Positions 26,225 to 39,500 of a stretch of 64,000 nt of DNA are shown here, in pieces. The notes below the pieces were generated by a model that worked only from the letters and a program-made list of their open reading frames with translations, had not been told where the DNA came from and searched no databases. Positions within the stretch are counted from its first letter, which is position 1; each line of letters starts with the position of its first letter. A program made the position numbers and the translations under genes. The DNA comes from Dirofilaria immitis (lineage: Eukaryota > Nematoda > Chromadorea > Rhabditida > Onchocercidae), in the NCBI GenBank assembly GCA_024305405.1, contig JAKNDB010000109.1, forward strand, positions 5,642,001-5,706,000, in the 5' to 3' direction.

Positions 26225-29200
26225 ATGGCTGTGAGCAGTTGGATGATGTTCCTGTTATTGATCGTGCAGTTCTCATCATATGCATACGTCGAGGTCCATT
26301 TATTTATTTATTTGAAATACAACAAAATTAAATTATAAATTGGTAAAATGTTGAAATGTATCGAAAAATGTGTAAGATGTCCTACTGCTTTTTTGAAGCG
26401 AAAGGAAAATTGCGATCTTTTATACTAAGGAAGTGGGTGATAAAGAAATTAGATACTTGTGTCTTGATTAGTTATAGCTTTGCAGATTTTTCGCATTTTT
26501 TGTTTCTTTTGGCATACCTTTACGTGCAAAAGAAATGTAAAATGGTTGAAAACCTTGTCTTCAGAAAAGCTTAAACTTATTTTTCCACCGTTACTTTCGT
26601 CCTTTAATATCTCACATCGCTTTACATTTTTCGCATTTTAGTTTTTGAAATTGAAAAAATTTTAATTGAATAAATTAAATTACATAATGTCAGAAATATA
26701 GTGGGAATTATGAGATCTGAAACAGAATGAGTTGCTAAGGTTGCTAGAGGTAGAAAAATTTGGAACTTGGTCATTTATTAAACTGACTCTAGAGTGTATA
26801 ATGCTCTTGCCCAATGCTCAGAAATAGGTTTTCTTTGAGTTCGAAAGTTCTGTTATTTCAACCTACTTGATTTCTCTAATAGTAAATATAAACCAAGGAA
26901 ATGGGTATCGAATAATGATAGCGATTATGGTCAATAAATTCTTTGTTTCTCTTTTTCAATACTGTTCCAGATTGTCTGTATTTATGACTGTAGACTTTAC
27001 GTCGTGAAACATTCAGCCTCAAATACTTCTTGTCGCAACACTTCAGTAGAAAAAGATGTAAATTCACAGAAATTTAATTCTTAATTAAATTTCCTTAATT
27101 TGCAATTTTAAGTAACAGGCATAGTAATAAGCAGCTTAACTTATATCGATTGTAGCTTCATAATTAGATCCGTGAATATCATCTCTGCAGTATCAAAATT
27201 TTGCCAGAAACTCGTGTCGTAATTTGTTAGATATTACCACAGTCATGATAAATAACTACTTCTTGTAACAGTATGACGATTGCTGTTAGAAGCTCATGTA
27301 GAAGTTTTGTTTAATTCTTCATGTAGCGGTATAGTTAAAAGTGACGTTAACTCTAAAATTGGAAATTGCTTTATCTGTTGCTTACTGAAAAAAGAAGCTC
27401 TATTAGTTTTACATCGGAAAAAAAGTCAGTAATAAGAAGCGAATGGAATTCGTTTTCAATAAGAGCTGAAAAATGGTGAAGCATAATTTATCTTATGTAA
27501 TTTAAAAACTAAACGTTGAAAGTCTAATAATTTTACAAATGGGACATGTTTGAACAACTTGAAATTCTCGTGCTCGAATATTTTTGCTTATCTGGAAAGT
27601 TACTGTAAATGTCCGAAAAAGTGAAGCGTATGACTTCGCGATTTTATTTAATCGTAAACATATGTCATTTTAAAAATCTCTTATGAAATACTCAATTTTA
27701 ACTAAAGTCTTTTGTAAAAATTTCAAGATTTTAGTAGTTTTACTCTCATTTTCAGAGCGTTGTTATTAGCGTGGACTCACGAAAAGAAAAGAAACACGAG
27801 AAGTTTGTCCCACTAGTCGCATTTGAATGCGGTTTTCGAAATAGATTTATGAGTGAAGATGGTGCATGGATGAGTGATTCGAGTACTCTTGCAACATGTC
27901 TCAGCGGAAAGCTCGATATTTTAAAATATTGCCGAAAAGTAGGTGCTCTTATTTTTCTTCAGTTCCTGTTTCTATTCAGCTCTCAGCTTTTATTTAGGAT
28001 CTCTTGAAAGCAGATTTGTTTCTCTGGAATGTAAGGTAAAAAAACATGTTCGAGTTGATGAGTATCAAATAATTCTTCGAAATCAATATTGCGCAGTTCT
28101 TTCTCCAAAAATTTCAATATAATTTTTTATTGGAACTAACTGGTTTTGTACCCGAATTTTTTCAAGAAAAATAAAATTCGTTTTCTTGATAGATTTCGAA
28201 CAATTTCTTTTGCTATAGATAAGGTTTTTTCTAATTACAGCGCAAATTCCTGTAACTGAATGAATGTTTGTAATTGTGTAATAGTTTTTTATAAAGATAG
28301 GGATCATTTTTGATTTCTATAATATCAATTTTCAAGACTCGTTACATTAGAAGTCAAATCAGTTTGAGGCATTTTTTGCGTTGTGTTGATAAGATTTTTG
28401 CTGGCTGTATCGCTTTCAATGTTTTTACTTTCTCAACAACTGTAATACTATTTACGAAATCGGAAAAAGCGGATGATTTTTTATATTACTCCATTTGGTT
28501 ATTCGCGCATTTCATTTTTGACAATCGTTTTCTCTTTTGCGGAAAACTGATTATAAAATTTTCCTTAACTGGCATTTTCTTTTTTGCTGGATACTTCGAA
28601 ATATAGTCAAAAATTGCATCTGTTCAAAAAAGAAAAAAATTGATAAGAAGAAACCTTAGAATACATTATTTGTTTCATTAAAGAAATAATTTTATATGTT
28701 CTGGAAAGAATTCAAATTTATTTCTTGATCATACTTGTGGTAGTTATGTTTATGACTAGTTTTAATATGATTTGTTTCTCATCTTAATAAAAAATTTAAC
28801 ATGCGGTTTTTTGCTTAAATCATAGCTGCATAAAAATCTGTGAGGTAAACGATGGTTGAAGGCATTGTTATTTGTATTTTGCAGAAATTGTGATAGAGGT
28901 AAATGATTTAATCCAAATTTTTTGTGCAGAGGTTGAAATTTCAATTTTAAAGGCACAAAATCAATGCTCACCTAGATTATATTACGTGGGGAAAAATGTA
29001 ACATCATAAATAATTACGACAATTCAAATTTTAGTAAATGAAAAGAAGAACACGAAAAATTTCGAATTTTAGATGATTTTGTATTGTTGCATTAATCAAA
29101 ATATTTAATACTTTTTGCAGGCGTATCCGAAATTTGATGTCACGAATATAGTGGAATATTCACATGAAGTGGAGATTTCTGGGTGGTGTCATGAGCAAGG

Positions 29201-32200
29201 CTCGCCTTGTAAATGGACACATACTGTGAGGCCTTACCACTGTATTAGTAAGTTTATCTTTGTGTTTCACTTGGATTTCATTTTTTTTCTGGATTTGCAT
29301 CACATAAAAATGAAGATTTCTATCCCCATTATTTCGAAAAAGAAAGTCAGAGCCTTGGACACTAATTTAAGATTCTGTAATAATATTCTGAAATATATTT
29401 AGTTGGCGAATTTCATTCGGAAGCACTTCAAGTACCGCACGGTTGTCGATTTGGGCATATTAATGATCGTCAACTATGCAATGATTACGCGCACTGGAAG
29501 GATGCCGCATATAAACAGTGCAAAACTAAAGTCATTTTATCCAAAATTTCATTTATATTAAAATTTTCAGAAAATTTAACTGATCCAAGTCTGGAAATTT
29601 TCAGGTGGCTCTGTTTTTATGGTGGCCTTATAAATATGTTAAATCTTTCGGTGTTCTCGGTTTTTGAATAATTTTTAATTTTAGGTTGTTAATGATAAGC
29701 GAATGGCAGTGCGCTCATTTGCGGTTCTTGAACCTTGTGGGTTAGATCTGTTCACGGGGGTTGAATTTGTTTGCTGTCCAGATGATAAAACTGAAGGTAT
29801 CCGTGTTTTTTTATAAATTTAGTTTTTCTCTTGGTCGATGACGAAAAAATTGTTTTTGTAATATTAATTTAGAATTAGAGAAAAAGCAAGTGCGAGAAGA
29901 AGAAACTGATAACAATGATGATGATGACTATGATGATGATGGCGGTGAATATGCTGAGGATTCCGACGATGGTATATAAAAGTTTTAGCTTTTTTTTCTT
30001 TAATATATAACTAGATAATAGGTCAATCTTTAATTCTTCATTTAAACTATTTGATTTAGATGACGGGAAGGATCTTGCGGTCAAGAGTGTTTTGCAAGAT
30101 CCATATTTCAAGATGTCTGATCCTGTTAACGAGCATGAGCGTTTCAAGGAAGCTCAGCAACGCGTTGAAAAACGGCACCGTGCTAAAATCAACAAGGTAT
30201 TTTTGTGAGCTCTATAGCTCTAGAACATGATAGAAATAGATGAACGATTTTGTTTATGATTGATAAGGCATTTGCCGATAATGTGAGTAATTTAAATTAA
30301 TTTTTGATGCTAAATCAGCAGATTACATAGGTTATGCGTGAATGGTCCGATCTTGAAGCACGTTATAAAAAGATGAAGAAGACAGATGAAAAGGGTGCTG
30401 AAGCGTTCAAGAACGAAATGACTTCTCGTTTCCAAAAGACGGTTTGTTCATTCTTGTGGGCTGCCTTTAAATTATTGCTAACTGAAAAGCTTCGATGAAA
30501 GAAAAAACTTTCATGCAACTCATTTTTGGAATTTCAGGTTGCTTCATTGGAAGAAGAAAATAAGGAACAGAAAAAGCAACTTGAGGACGTTCATGAAGAA
30601 CGGGTGCAGGCGAATCTCAATGAAAAGAAGAGACAGGTACATCCAGATAGTTTTGTGCAAAGTAAGAAGAATCGTTTCGATAAGAGAAGCTGCAGTCTTG
30701 TTTTCAACGTAATAGATCCACGAAAGCTTAACGTCACTTGTTTTCCTTGCATACTCAAAAAAAAAAAAAAGATCGTCTTTATTAATGACTAGTAACATCC
30801 AAAATAAGGCGGAAATTCTAAATACTTCAGCAGAATACCCAACTTTCAGGCAACTCATGATTATCGTGCAGCTTTGGCTGTGCAAGTGGGTGCACCAAAT
30901 AAACACAATGTACTCAAAACACTTAAGGTTCATCCTCACCAGTTTTATTTAGAAATATCATATGTATTAATAAGAAGTGAGTAATACACTTTCAAGTTTT
31001 TAGTAAGCATTTGCAACTGCTAATTCAAATGAAATTGTTATATTTTAACATTAATTTATGTAAATCAAATCAAAATTTTTCTTTTAATCTGAATAAATTT
31101 AACGATTATAGACGTATATTCGTGCTGAGGAGAAAGATCGGACACATATGATCAATCGCTTCCGACATTTGCTTCGTACGGATCGAGTAATTATTTTTGA
31201 TTTCATTTTTTTCTTGCTTAGTGAATATGTCTCTCTCCAATTTGCAGATAAAAACACTCTCTTTTCCAATTCTTTTGAAGCATTTACTTGCTCATAAAAT
31301 GACACTTTTTATAAACGAAAGTGTAATCCTGTAGGACGAAGCAGAAACATACGAACCAATATTAATTCATCAATTACGTTATATTGATCTCCGTATAAAT
31401 GGTACACTTGCAATGCTTCGAGATTTTCCCGAACTTGAACGACAAGTTAGACCGATTGCTAGTAAGCATTTATTATTTTATCCATCAGCGGATTTGAAAA
31501 TTCTGCCAAATAAACTCGAAAAACTGTTTTACCGTCCTCTCTAGATATGCTTTTATCCATATTGATATATCGGTAATTATAGTGGTTTATCTGTGATTTA
31601 GTAGCTCGAATAATAATGCAACTGAATACTAAATTGAGCTAGGCATGGAACGCCTGGAAAAGATCCACTGCGTTGGTTCAAACGATTCGATGACTGCGTT
31701 TATGAATACATTTTTCAGTTGAATTTTGGATGGATTATCGAAGAGAGAATACACCAGAGGTTACGGGCGATGAATATACACTAATCGGTGGAGATGAACA
31801 AAATGTCAGACTTGTACATTATTATAAGGTGAATACTTATTAATGTCGGATTGATATTGTTTTGAAAACTAGTAAGTATTTGCTGGTGATTTAATCAGTT
31901 AGTATTTCTTGAATTCCCATCCTTGTATGTTCTCTACTTCCTGTTTAGATATGGTCCTTTTCTAAAAGTTCTAAAAGGAGCGGGAAAGGAAAATTGCTCA
32001 TTTTACAAAATACGATAATCTTCGATAGGAACTTTTCATTTCTGTCGAAAATTTTTTTTTTGTCAATTTCTGGAATTGACATTTAATTTATCGTTTGTCT
32101 AGGATTCATACGATCGCTTGCACAACGCATTACGATCACGTAAGACGACACTAACTACGACCACTGTTTCTGAGGTAAATTCTGATGCTTCAAGTATAAT

Positions 32201-33500
32201 TTTTAGTAAGATTTCATTTAATTTTTTTTGATTCCATTTATTCAACACTACTTCCGAGGAACTAATTATAGCAATTAGTATTTTGTTCTTTAGTTTATTA
32301 TTATCATCATGCTATATTATTCTTTTTATGTCCAGAATTTGATTTCATTCGTTACTCAGACGTTTCTTTGCATCTTTTTTGAGCACTGAGAAGTTCAATA
32401 AAATAATAACATGAAATTTGCTAACTTGGATGTGTGGTTTTGGTGATCATATTGAATATGACGGTAAGGATATGGTACATCTAACTTTACAGCCAAAAAA
32501 ATGCTCAGTGATTCGGATGAAGACGATGATGATGACGATGAAAATGACGAAGACAGTGGTGGAAGTACTGAAGTAAGAAAGCATTCATTTTGATACCAAA
32601 AAGACTGTAATAGAAAAAATCGTACAGAAGAGTCCTGATAGCAAATTCGAAAGAACAAGTCTGTTGTCGATGAAAATCATGATGATGATGATGATGATGA
32701 TGATGATGGGAATATTATCTAATCTCAGAGAGCTTCGAAAAAGACTCTTTTGACAGATTCTGAAATTTTTGTGGCGGGACGTTATAAACTGCGTGGATTT
32801 GCTATGATAAAGATAAGTTGTTCAGATTTTTATTCATTCTTGGACAGAACTTTTTAAGTCTTTGAAATTAATTTTAGAATGATGTCGATGTCGATAATGA
32901 CGAAGAGCCTTTACCAAATAGCAAATCTGTTGAACGAGAACTTCATGTTGAAATTGAACCAATCGTGAGTGAACCGGTTAGGGTGCATGATTTGCCGCCA
33001 AGACCATCATATGCTAGACATGAGTCACTGCAACATTTCGAGGTTTAATTTAGTTTTGTCGTTCATTTTAATCAACCATCTCTTACGTTTTGGTGTCATT
33101 CATTTTGTAGAACTTCATTGTGATCATTTTAAACTAGTTTAAATTAGTGCTTCTGCAGGTAAGTGCGGAAGATGCCTCCACAAGTGCGTTCAAAATTTCA
33201 ACAAACTTGCTACTAATTGTTGTATCTGCTGCTATTGTTATTTTCATTATATTCGCCATCGTTTTAGCTCGTCAGCGACCGCGACGTCGTGGGTTCATTG
33301 AGGTTTCCTTTTTATACATTTTCAATTTTTATTTTGAAATGACATATGTTACAGCATGATCGATAGGAGTTTGAAGCTTTAAAATTTGATGGAGAAGTTT
33401 TTCAGGTTGATATTTGTACACCAGGAGAGCGACACGTTAATGGCATGCAAGTAAATGGCTATGAGAATCCAACATATTCATTTTTGATAACAAAGCCTGA
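26225..33500 (+). CDS. apl-1: Amyloid precursor-like protein APL-1
   Basis: Single-pass type I membrane protein of the APP family, essential in C. elegans. Eighteen exons join in phase: 26225-26293, 27756-27938, 29121-29247, 29403-29530, 29685-29796, 29873-29971, 30060-30196, 30331-30441, 30538-30636, 30850-30927, 31112-31186, 31335-31461, 31719-31828, 32103-32174, 32493-32572, 32878-33042, 33159-33302, 33406-33500, giving about 670 aa (C. elegans protein about 686). Seen in order: signal peptide (1-20), E1 growth-factor-like and copper-binding domains (about 35-206, ending GVEFVCCPDD), acidic stretch, helical E2 domain (about 240-490), second acidic stretch, transmembrane segment (608-630, LLLIVVSAAIVIFIIFAIVLA) and a cytoplasmic tail with GYENPTY. 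There is no Kunitz domain and no vertebrate-like amyloid-beta sequence, as in other nematodes. Two one-base deficits: A7 at 32495-32501, which should be A8, and T5 at 33481-33485, which should be T6; with T6 the protein ends SFFDNKA. Confidence 0.97.
32679..32708 (+). repeat. GAT microsatellite in an apl-1 intron
   Basis: About nine GAT units between exons 32493-32572 and 32878-33042. Read from a possible acceptor ending gatag at about 32641 it would encode an Asp run and then a stop, but no donor follows it (see findings). Confidence 0.85.
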
Positions 33501-36500
33501 ATTCCTGGGTTTAATTTCAAGCTCAAAGCTGAGATGTTTCTTAGAAAATTTTCTGAGCGTTTGGAAAGGTCTGCGTCACTTTTGTGGGGTTACGTCCCAC
33601 GATAACGAAGTAGGATTGTTTATGGGAGATTATTTTTATTTTCCCCAAATTATTGATTCATTTTTGTCAATCTGAAGATAATCATCTTGTATTTCATTGC
33701 TTTTTAAAGTGTATTTTTTAATGTTTTTAGTATTAAATTGTATCCAGTTCTTCCATACTTCTTTGTTGCATCTTTGCAGTTCTCTTGGATTTTCACAACA
33801 TTTGTAATGTTTTTCGTTGAGAATTCGGTGAAATGTTTGATAAATTTTCATCGACTATGGACAACGGTCCTTTGCTCCAATATTTCACTCGACAGTTTTT
33901 TGTTACTATTTGACATGATTCGGATATCATGCTGCTTCATGAAAATTTTTCTTGAAGGCAGTTTTTACAATTATTTGTATTATCTCTTATGATGAATTGT
34001 TGTGGTAATTTGTAATAGGCTGTTCTTTTCGTCAACTTGGTCATTAGCATAGCACATTAATTTTCATTTTTTAGGTTTTAGTACTTCGCAGTGTTTTTTT
34101 CCAATCTGTTTTCATCAACATCTTGTGAATTATGCAGAAATTTTAATATTTTTTTGTTAAGTCTTAGAAGCGATAATTTTCTGAGAACTCGATAGCTATT
34201 TTGGTGTGGTTCATCAAAATCTTAAAGTGTGCTTTAACGTTTTTGTAAATCACATTGAAACACGTTAACTGAAAGGAACAGTTTCTTCCAAATTTCCTGA
34301 AAAGTTATCAGACTTTTAAGTTTTCTTTGTATTATGCTACTACTTTTTCTTGAAATTAATCTGCTGATCGAATATAATGGACTATGAATATATTTTCATT
34401 CGACATCTCCAAAATTCTCGCAGTTTTATTGTTATTTTTCTGTGATTGCTTATGCCGTTCTATTTTTAATTTGAATACAATTCATAGCATTTCTTATTTT
34501 ATGTGCTATACGCTACATGATCGCAATTTACCTGACTATTTTGCCGTAACCATTAATTACTATTTGTAATTAAAATTTGAATAAATTTTATGTTTCAGTT
34601 GATTTTTGAATACAATACTTACTCAAGAGTCGATAAATCCGAGAAGACTGTCATCAACTACAGATCTTTTGAAAAATGTGATTCAAAGTCTATAACGCTT
34701 AATTCCAATCAGAAAGTCTTCGTTTGATGAAAGAAATCGCATCCAGCAATTCATCGAAATTGATTATGCCTAGTACCTTCAGCGTATCCCGACTTTTGCT
34801 AATGTGCTATACTATTCAGGAGATTTAGTGGAATTGAGGTTTAGTGGAGTTACATGTTGGACGGCATGAATAAGAGTAAAGAAGTTTTTATTTCAGCAAT
34901 CAAGGAAAAGTTGATGGGAAGTAGAATGGTGGTCATAGCTTCTTCAGTCCTTTCACGCATTCTGCAGGCACTGAAATGATCAATCTTGAATTCATTTGAA
35001 ATTGTATCCCGTTTAAAATTGAATTTAAACATTTTTCAGCCTGAAAGTATCCGGTAATTAAGAGATCTTCGGAATCTTAAGCATACTTTGGTTATATGAT
35101 TTTTATTCTTCGCCATTCCAACCGAACTTGACGAAGTCATCCTAATTTTCATTCTAATTGTACTGCTACTTGAATGATTTTATTGGCATATGTCATTCGA
35201 TATTCTAGTGTCTGTGCTAATATTGTTCACTCCTGCGATATTTAGAAATATGAATTTTAATAATTTAGATAGAAAAGTATAGTTTGAATATAGTTTCTAT
35301 AGTTAAACATATGACGAAATAGCTGGCAGTAATATAGTGCGTCTAGATTTGCTTGTTTATAAGTTCTACTTTATTTAGTTTATTGTATAAATTACGAAAA
35401 CATATATTTCCAATGTTGAAAATACTTATTCTCCTCTTCTACTGTTATTTTTCTCTTTCCCACTGAAATGTTAACGGAGCTATTTAGTATACTAAGAGAA
35501 GCTAAAAGGAGAGAAAATCAAATTTTTAAAGTGAAATAGTAAATAATTGCTGCACTTCCTACTGTCTTACTGAACTCTACTTTGAAAAAAAAGAAAAGAA
35601 AAATTGAAAAAATGCAAACATTTTTGGCATTTCTGTTTGTCGCTTCCAACACTTTTCATACACATGTTAGCATATATATCACATTTGGTAGTGCACAGCC
35701 GATGAGCCGGTATCCATTCTTTGTCGTTTTCAAACGGATCACCACCTTAAAAATTTGAATTTATTTGTTAATAATGTTAACTTTCCATATCTTCTAAGTA
35801 TTACTCTTTATCCGCATTTAAAGTTATATATTCTCTGAGCAAGTTTTACATTTGATTTATAATTTGTGCCAACATTTTTTGTTCATAATTGCCTTTTCAT
35901 TCTTTGTTTTTCCATAATTGGATTCTTATAAGCGTCAAATTTAAAATGACAGTTTAGACTTAACTTACAAAAATTATGACAGCTGTAAACTCTTCGGAAA
36001 CTTTTTCACATTCATACGATTAAAAGATATGACTGATATTTTGTGCTCTTTGTACATTTCAAAGAAAATATTTTTTCATCACACACAGTTCCGACAACAA
36101 AAACATAAAATAGCAATGATGAGTGAATTCTTTAATTTTAAATCCATTCTCGAATAAAGTCACTGTCATAGGACAATAACCTGTGAAGCATGAATATCTA
36201 AAGTTCAATTTCATTTCTTTGCTAGTTATTCAAGGCAAAAAGAATAAAAACAACAGAAGTAACAGAGTTTCCTATATTTTTTCTTTTTCAATTTTCGCAA
36301 CTTTTGCATGATTTATCTTCTAGCATGTTAAAAATTAAGTCAGATATGGAATAGTTAAGGTTCAAAAATATCTTATTTTACATTCTTAATCTAATAGCAG
36401 CAGTCCTTTACTGATTATTTAGTGGCATTTTGCTTAATTGTTTGATGTAATAGATTCATGCGAAAGTAGCGGCGGCCGGTTCCAGGCCGTAAATTCCAAA

Positions 36501-39500
36501 TTATTATGACCACTAAACATAGCAACCATGGCAATCACAGATTTTTACCAACAAAGATTATGTTCATAGCATAGAAACTTGCGTTTCAGGAATCGATTAA
36601 TTTTTGAAATGCATTTTCTACATTCCGCTAAATTGTGCAAATGTATTCATTGCGAAAAATGATCAAGATGATTGAAAAATGGCGGTTAATAAAGGCGGTC
36701 AAGCGAAATGGAGATAAAAGTTCCATAACCCAATTCGTTTAACTTTTAAAACGTTGATTGAAGCATAATCAGGAGTTAGCGAATATTTGATCATTTCCTG
36801 CTAAAAATACCGATAGACATCACAGTTTTCGGTACTCTTATCGTCTAGTTAGTTGAGTATGGTTTTCAGATTTAATGGTTTTGGAAGAATCAAAAAGTTG
36901 CAATAGCATCAAAGAAGCAAACAAGTCTACTTTGAAGGGGCAGTTTGGGAGTTTTTGCAATGATCGTTATACGATAGACATATATGATCCATTTTTCTTC
37001 GTGCATCACAATTCGATCAAGAAATAATCGTTTGTGTTGAATTAAAATAAAAACAGACGACACTTGAAAACAACAGTTTTCGGTTATTGCTCAATTCATG
37101 AGATAAGCATTTATAAACTTTTTCATGTTCTCAATTTTCTTTGAATGCAACCAAAAAAAAAAATCTGATGCTAAATTTTTTGATAACTTCTTATGCAGTT
37201 GAAAGAGAATTCATTTTAATGATTGCCGTTTAGTGAATAATGTCAACGTCCGATGACTAGTAACTAAGCCTCTCATTTATTTAAATGGAATTTCTTGGAT
37301 CAAGATTGGAGTGCATATTCGCAAGCGGTTTCCGAAACTAAATAAATAGTAGATAACTTCTGTTAATTTCATGATGCATTCTAATTCTTACGAAAGTATC
37401 CAGTTTTCAGTCACTATTTTTATGCAGAATTTGAAATGTTTATTTAATTTTAATAAAATATTTGAATTTATGAAATATAGAAAGAATAGTTTTTTAATAA
37501 GCTCTTTACAAACAAAAGACTTTGAAAGAAAGGCGAACTCTTATTGTTTTCGATAAACTTTTATAGAACTTATTTAAATAAATTCAAATTTTTATTTAAA
37601 TAAATAAAAATGGACCGATTCTAAAATAAACTTCCTATTTCTTCCAAAAGAAAACTGCTAATAAATTCTAGCGAAAGATCAATTATTTGTCTTTTCTGTG
37701 GAAGAAATGTGTTTAATTATGCTCCTTGTGTCAGGTTAATTTTAAGCACAGAAACAAATGTTGGATAAGATGATAAAATAAAGAATACTTGAATTTGTGA
37801 CAGGGTGTTCGCGTTTTGCATCTTTGTTTCCAGTCGAATAAATTATGATTCAAGTTGTAGAAAATAGACGATGGCAAAAAAAATTCTGACGCGTCCACCA
37901 CTGACATCAAAATTTGACGCATCCAATTAACAACTGTGGGGCTTTTGACTATTTCACTGGTATGCACTATGTCATTAACACCTTTACTTGACTAATGTAC
38001 TGTGAAGAAATTTTCCTCTCGCCTTTCCGCAAGCCTTATCTTCTTAACCTTTCTTTTCTCCCATTTTTCCTTTCCTTAAACCGGTGAAAAACTGTTTGAT
38101 ATAAATTATTCATTTTTTTTCAAAATGAAAAGATTATTTTCTTAGACTTTTACCACTTCGGGACTTATCCCAAGAAGAATGATTTCTCTTTATGCTTCTA
38201 ATCTTTTAAGATCTTATATTTTAAAAATGAAAAAACTATTGGAAGACTTACATTCTTTGGGATGCTTGAATATATAACTGAAGATTTTCTTCAATTCCGA
38301 TTTCTCTTCTGCTTTCACGAATAAAATAATACATATGCTGAGAAGATATAAATATCGCAGATACATTACTGTTGCTAAAATTTATGTGTTCGTTATCGCA
38401 AATTTCTCCGTTATCCAAACGTCGTTAGAAATGCGTGAATAAATAATAAATCAGTTCGATTTACTCAACAGCACTATTATTCCATTAATTTATGCAAAAC
38501 TGATCAATATATACATTCTTCTTATTTGTCGAAAAAAGGCGCAAAAAATGTAAGAAAAAATTAGTGAAACATATCGAGTGGCTGTATCATTTTACAAACT
38601 TATTTTGCTAAAGATTAAAATTTAGATTAATTTGACTAAATATTAATCAAACATCACGAAAAGTCACCATATTCAATTTATCTACAATTGTGCACTGTAT
38701 CATTTCATTTTGGATGCATCCGTGAATAAGCTTGTACGAACGGGTTCATTTAATATGCCCAGAATCTAGGTTATCATTGGTTTTGCTTTGCAGTACGAGA
38801 AAAAGCCTAATTTATGATTATGACGATATGTCACCTAACTTTATGATATTCTTAGAGCAATTATAGTAAATTATTATAAGTTGAATAAATATAGCTTAAA
38901 CTGACCTCATGAGTAGATGGTTAACAGTATGCATAAATAGTAGCTTATTTATAACTGAACAACTGAAGAGATGATATTTTTACTGCTTGCTGGCAGTTTG
39001 GACTGCAATACTTGCCAATATTTCTACAGTATAAATATCAATGCGCCGAATACAGTATGTTTACCCATGCCATTTAAACCATATAAAATGATGCTCATTG
39101 CTGCTAGCTGAACTAACTGAATGTGCACTGTGGTATTTTAATCAGCTGCCATGGATAAAGTTAAAGTTAATCATCAATTCGTTACTTAGATTCATTCCTC
39201 AACAATGCTGGAAACAAGTATTCATGCGTTCGTTCGGATGTTGCGTTCATAAGAGAGCCATATTTGCTTGTTTTGTTTTAAGTTTCTTTCAACTATCTTT
39301 TAGATTTTTCGATTCCTCTCTTCATTTTATATTTAATCCTTCCCAAATATCTAAATTCACCTCAAGTCATTATTTCTCAATTGACCCAAGCGCATCACAA
39401 GTTTTCAATTTTGTCTTTTCTGTTAGCTTTATGCAATAGGAAAGAAAAAATTGTGAACAACAAACAGCATACTGAAATGTGAACTAAAATTTAACATCCT

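Noticed and set aside
30544..30939. 131-codon minus-strand open frame
   Set aside because: Lies antisense over apl-1 exons 30538-30636 and 30850-30927, which are phase-supported on the plus strand.
36469..36490. GC-rich CGGCC...GGCCG hairpin
   Set aside because: Only five base pairs with a seven-base loop, no neighbouring structure; probably chance.
39098..39439. 113-codon plus-strand frame
   Set aside because: Starts with TTG, no similarity recognised, no partner exons; likely chance in AT-rich DNA.
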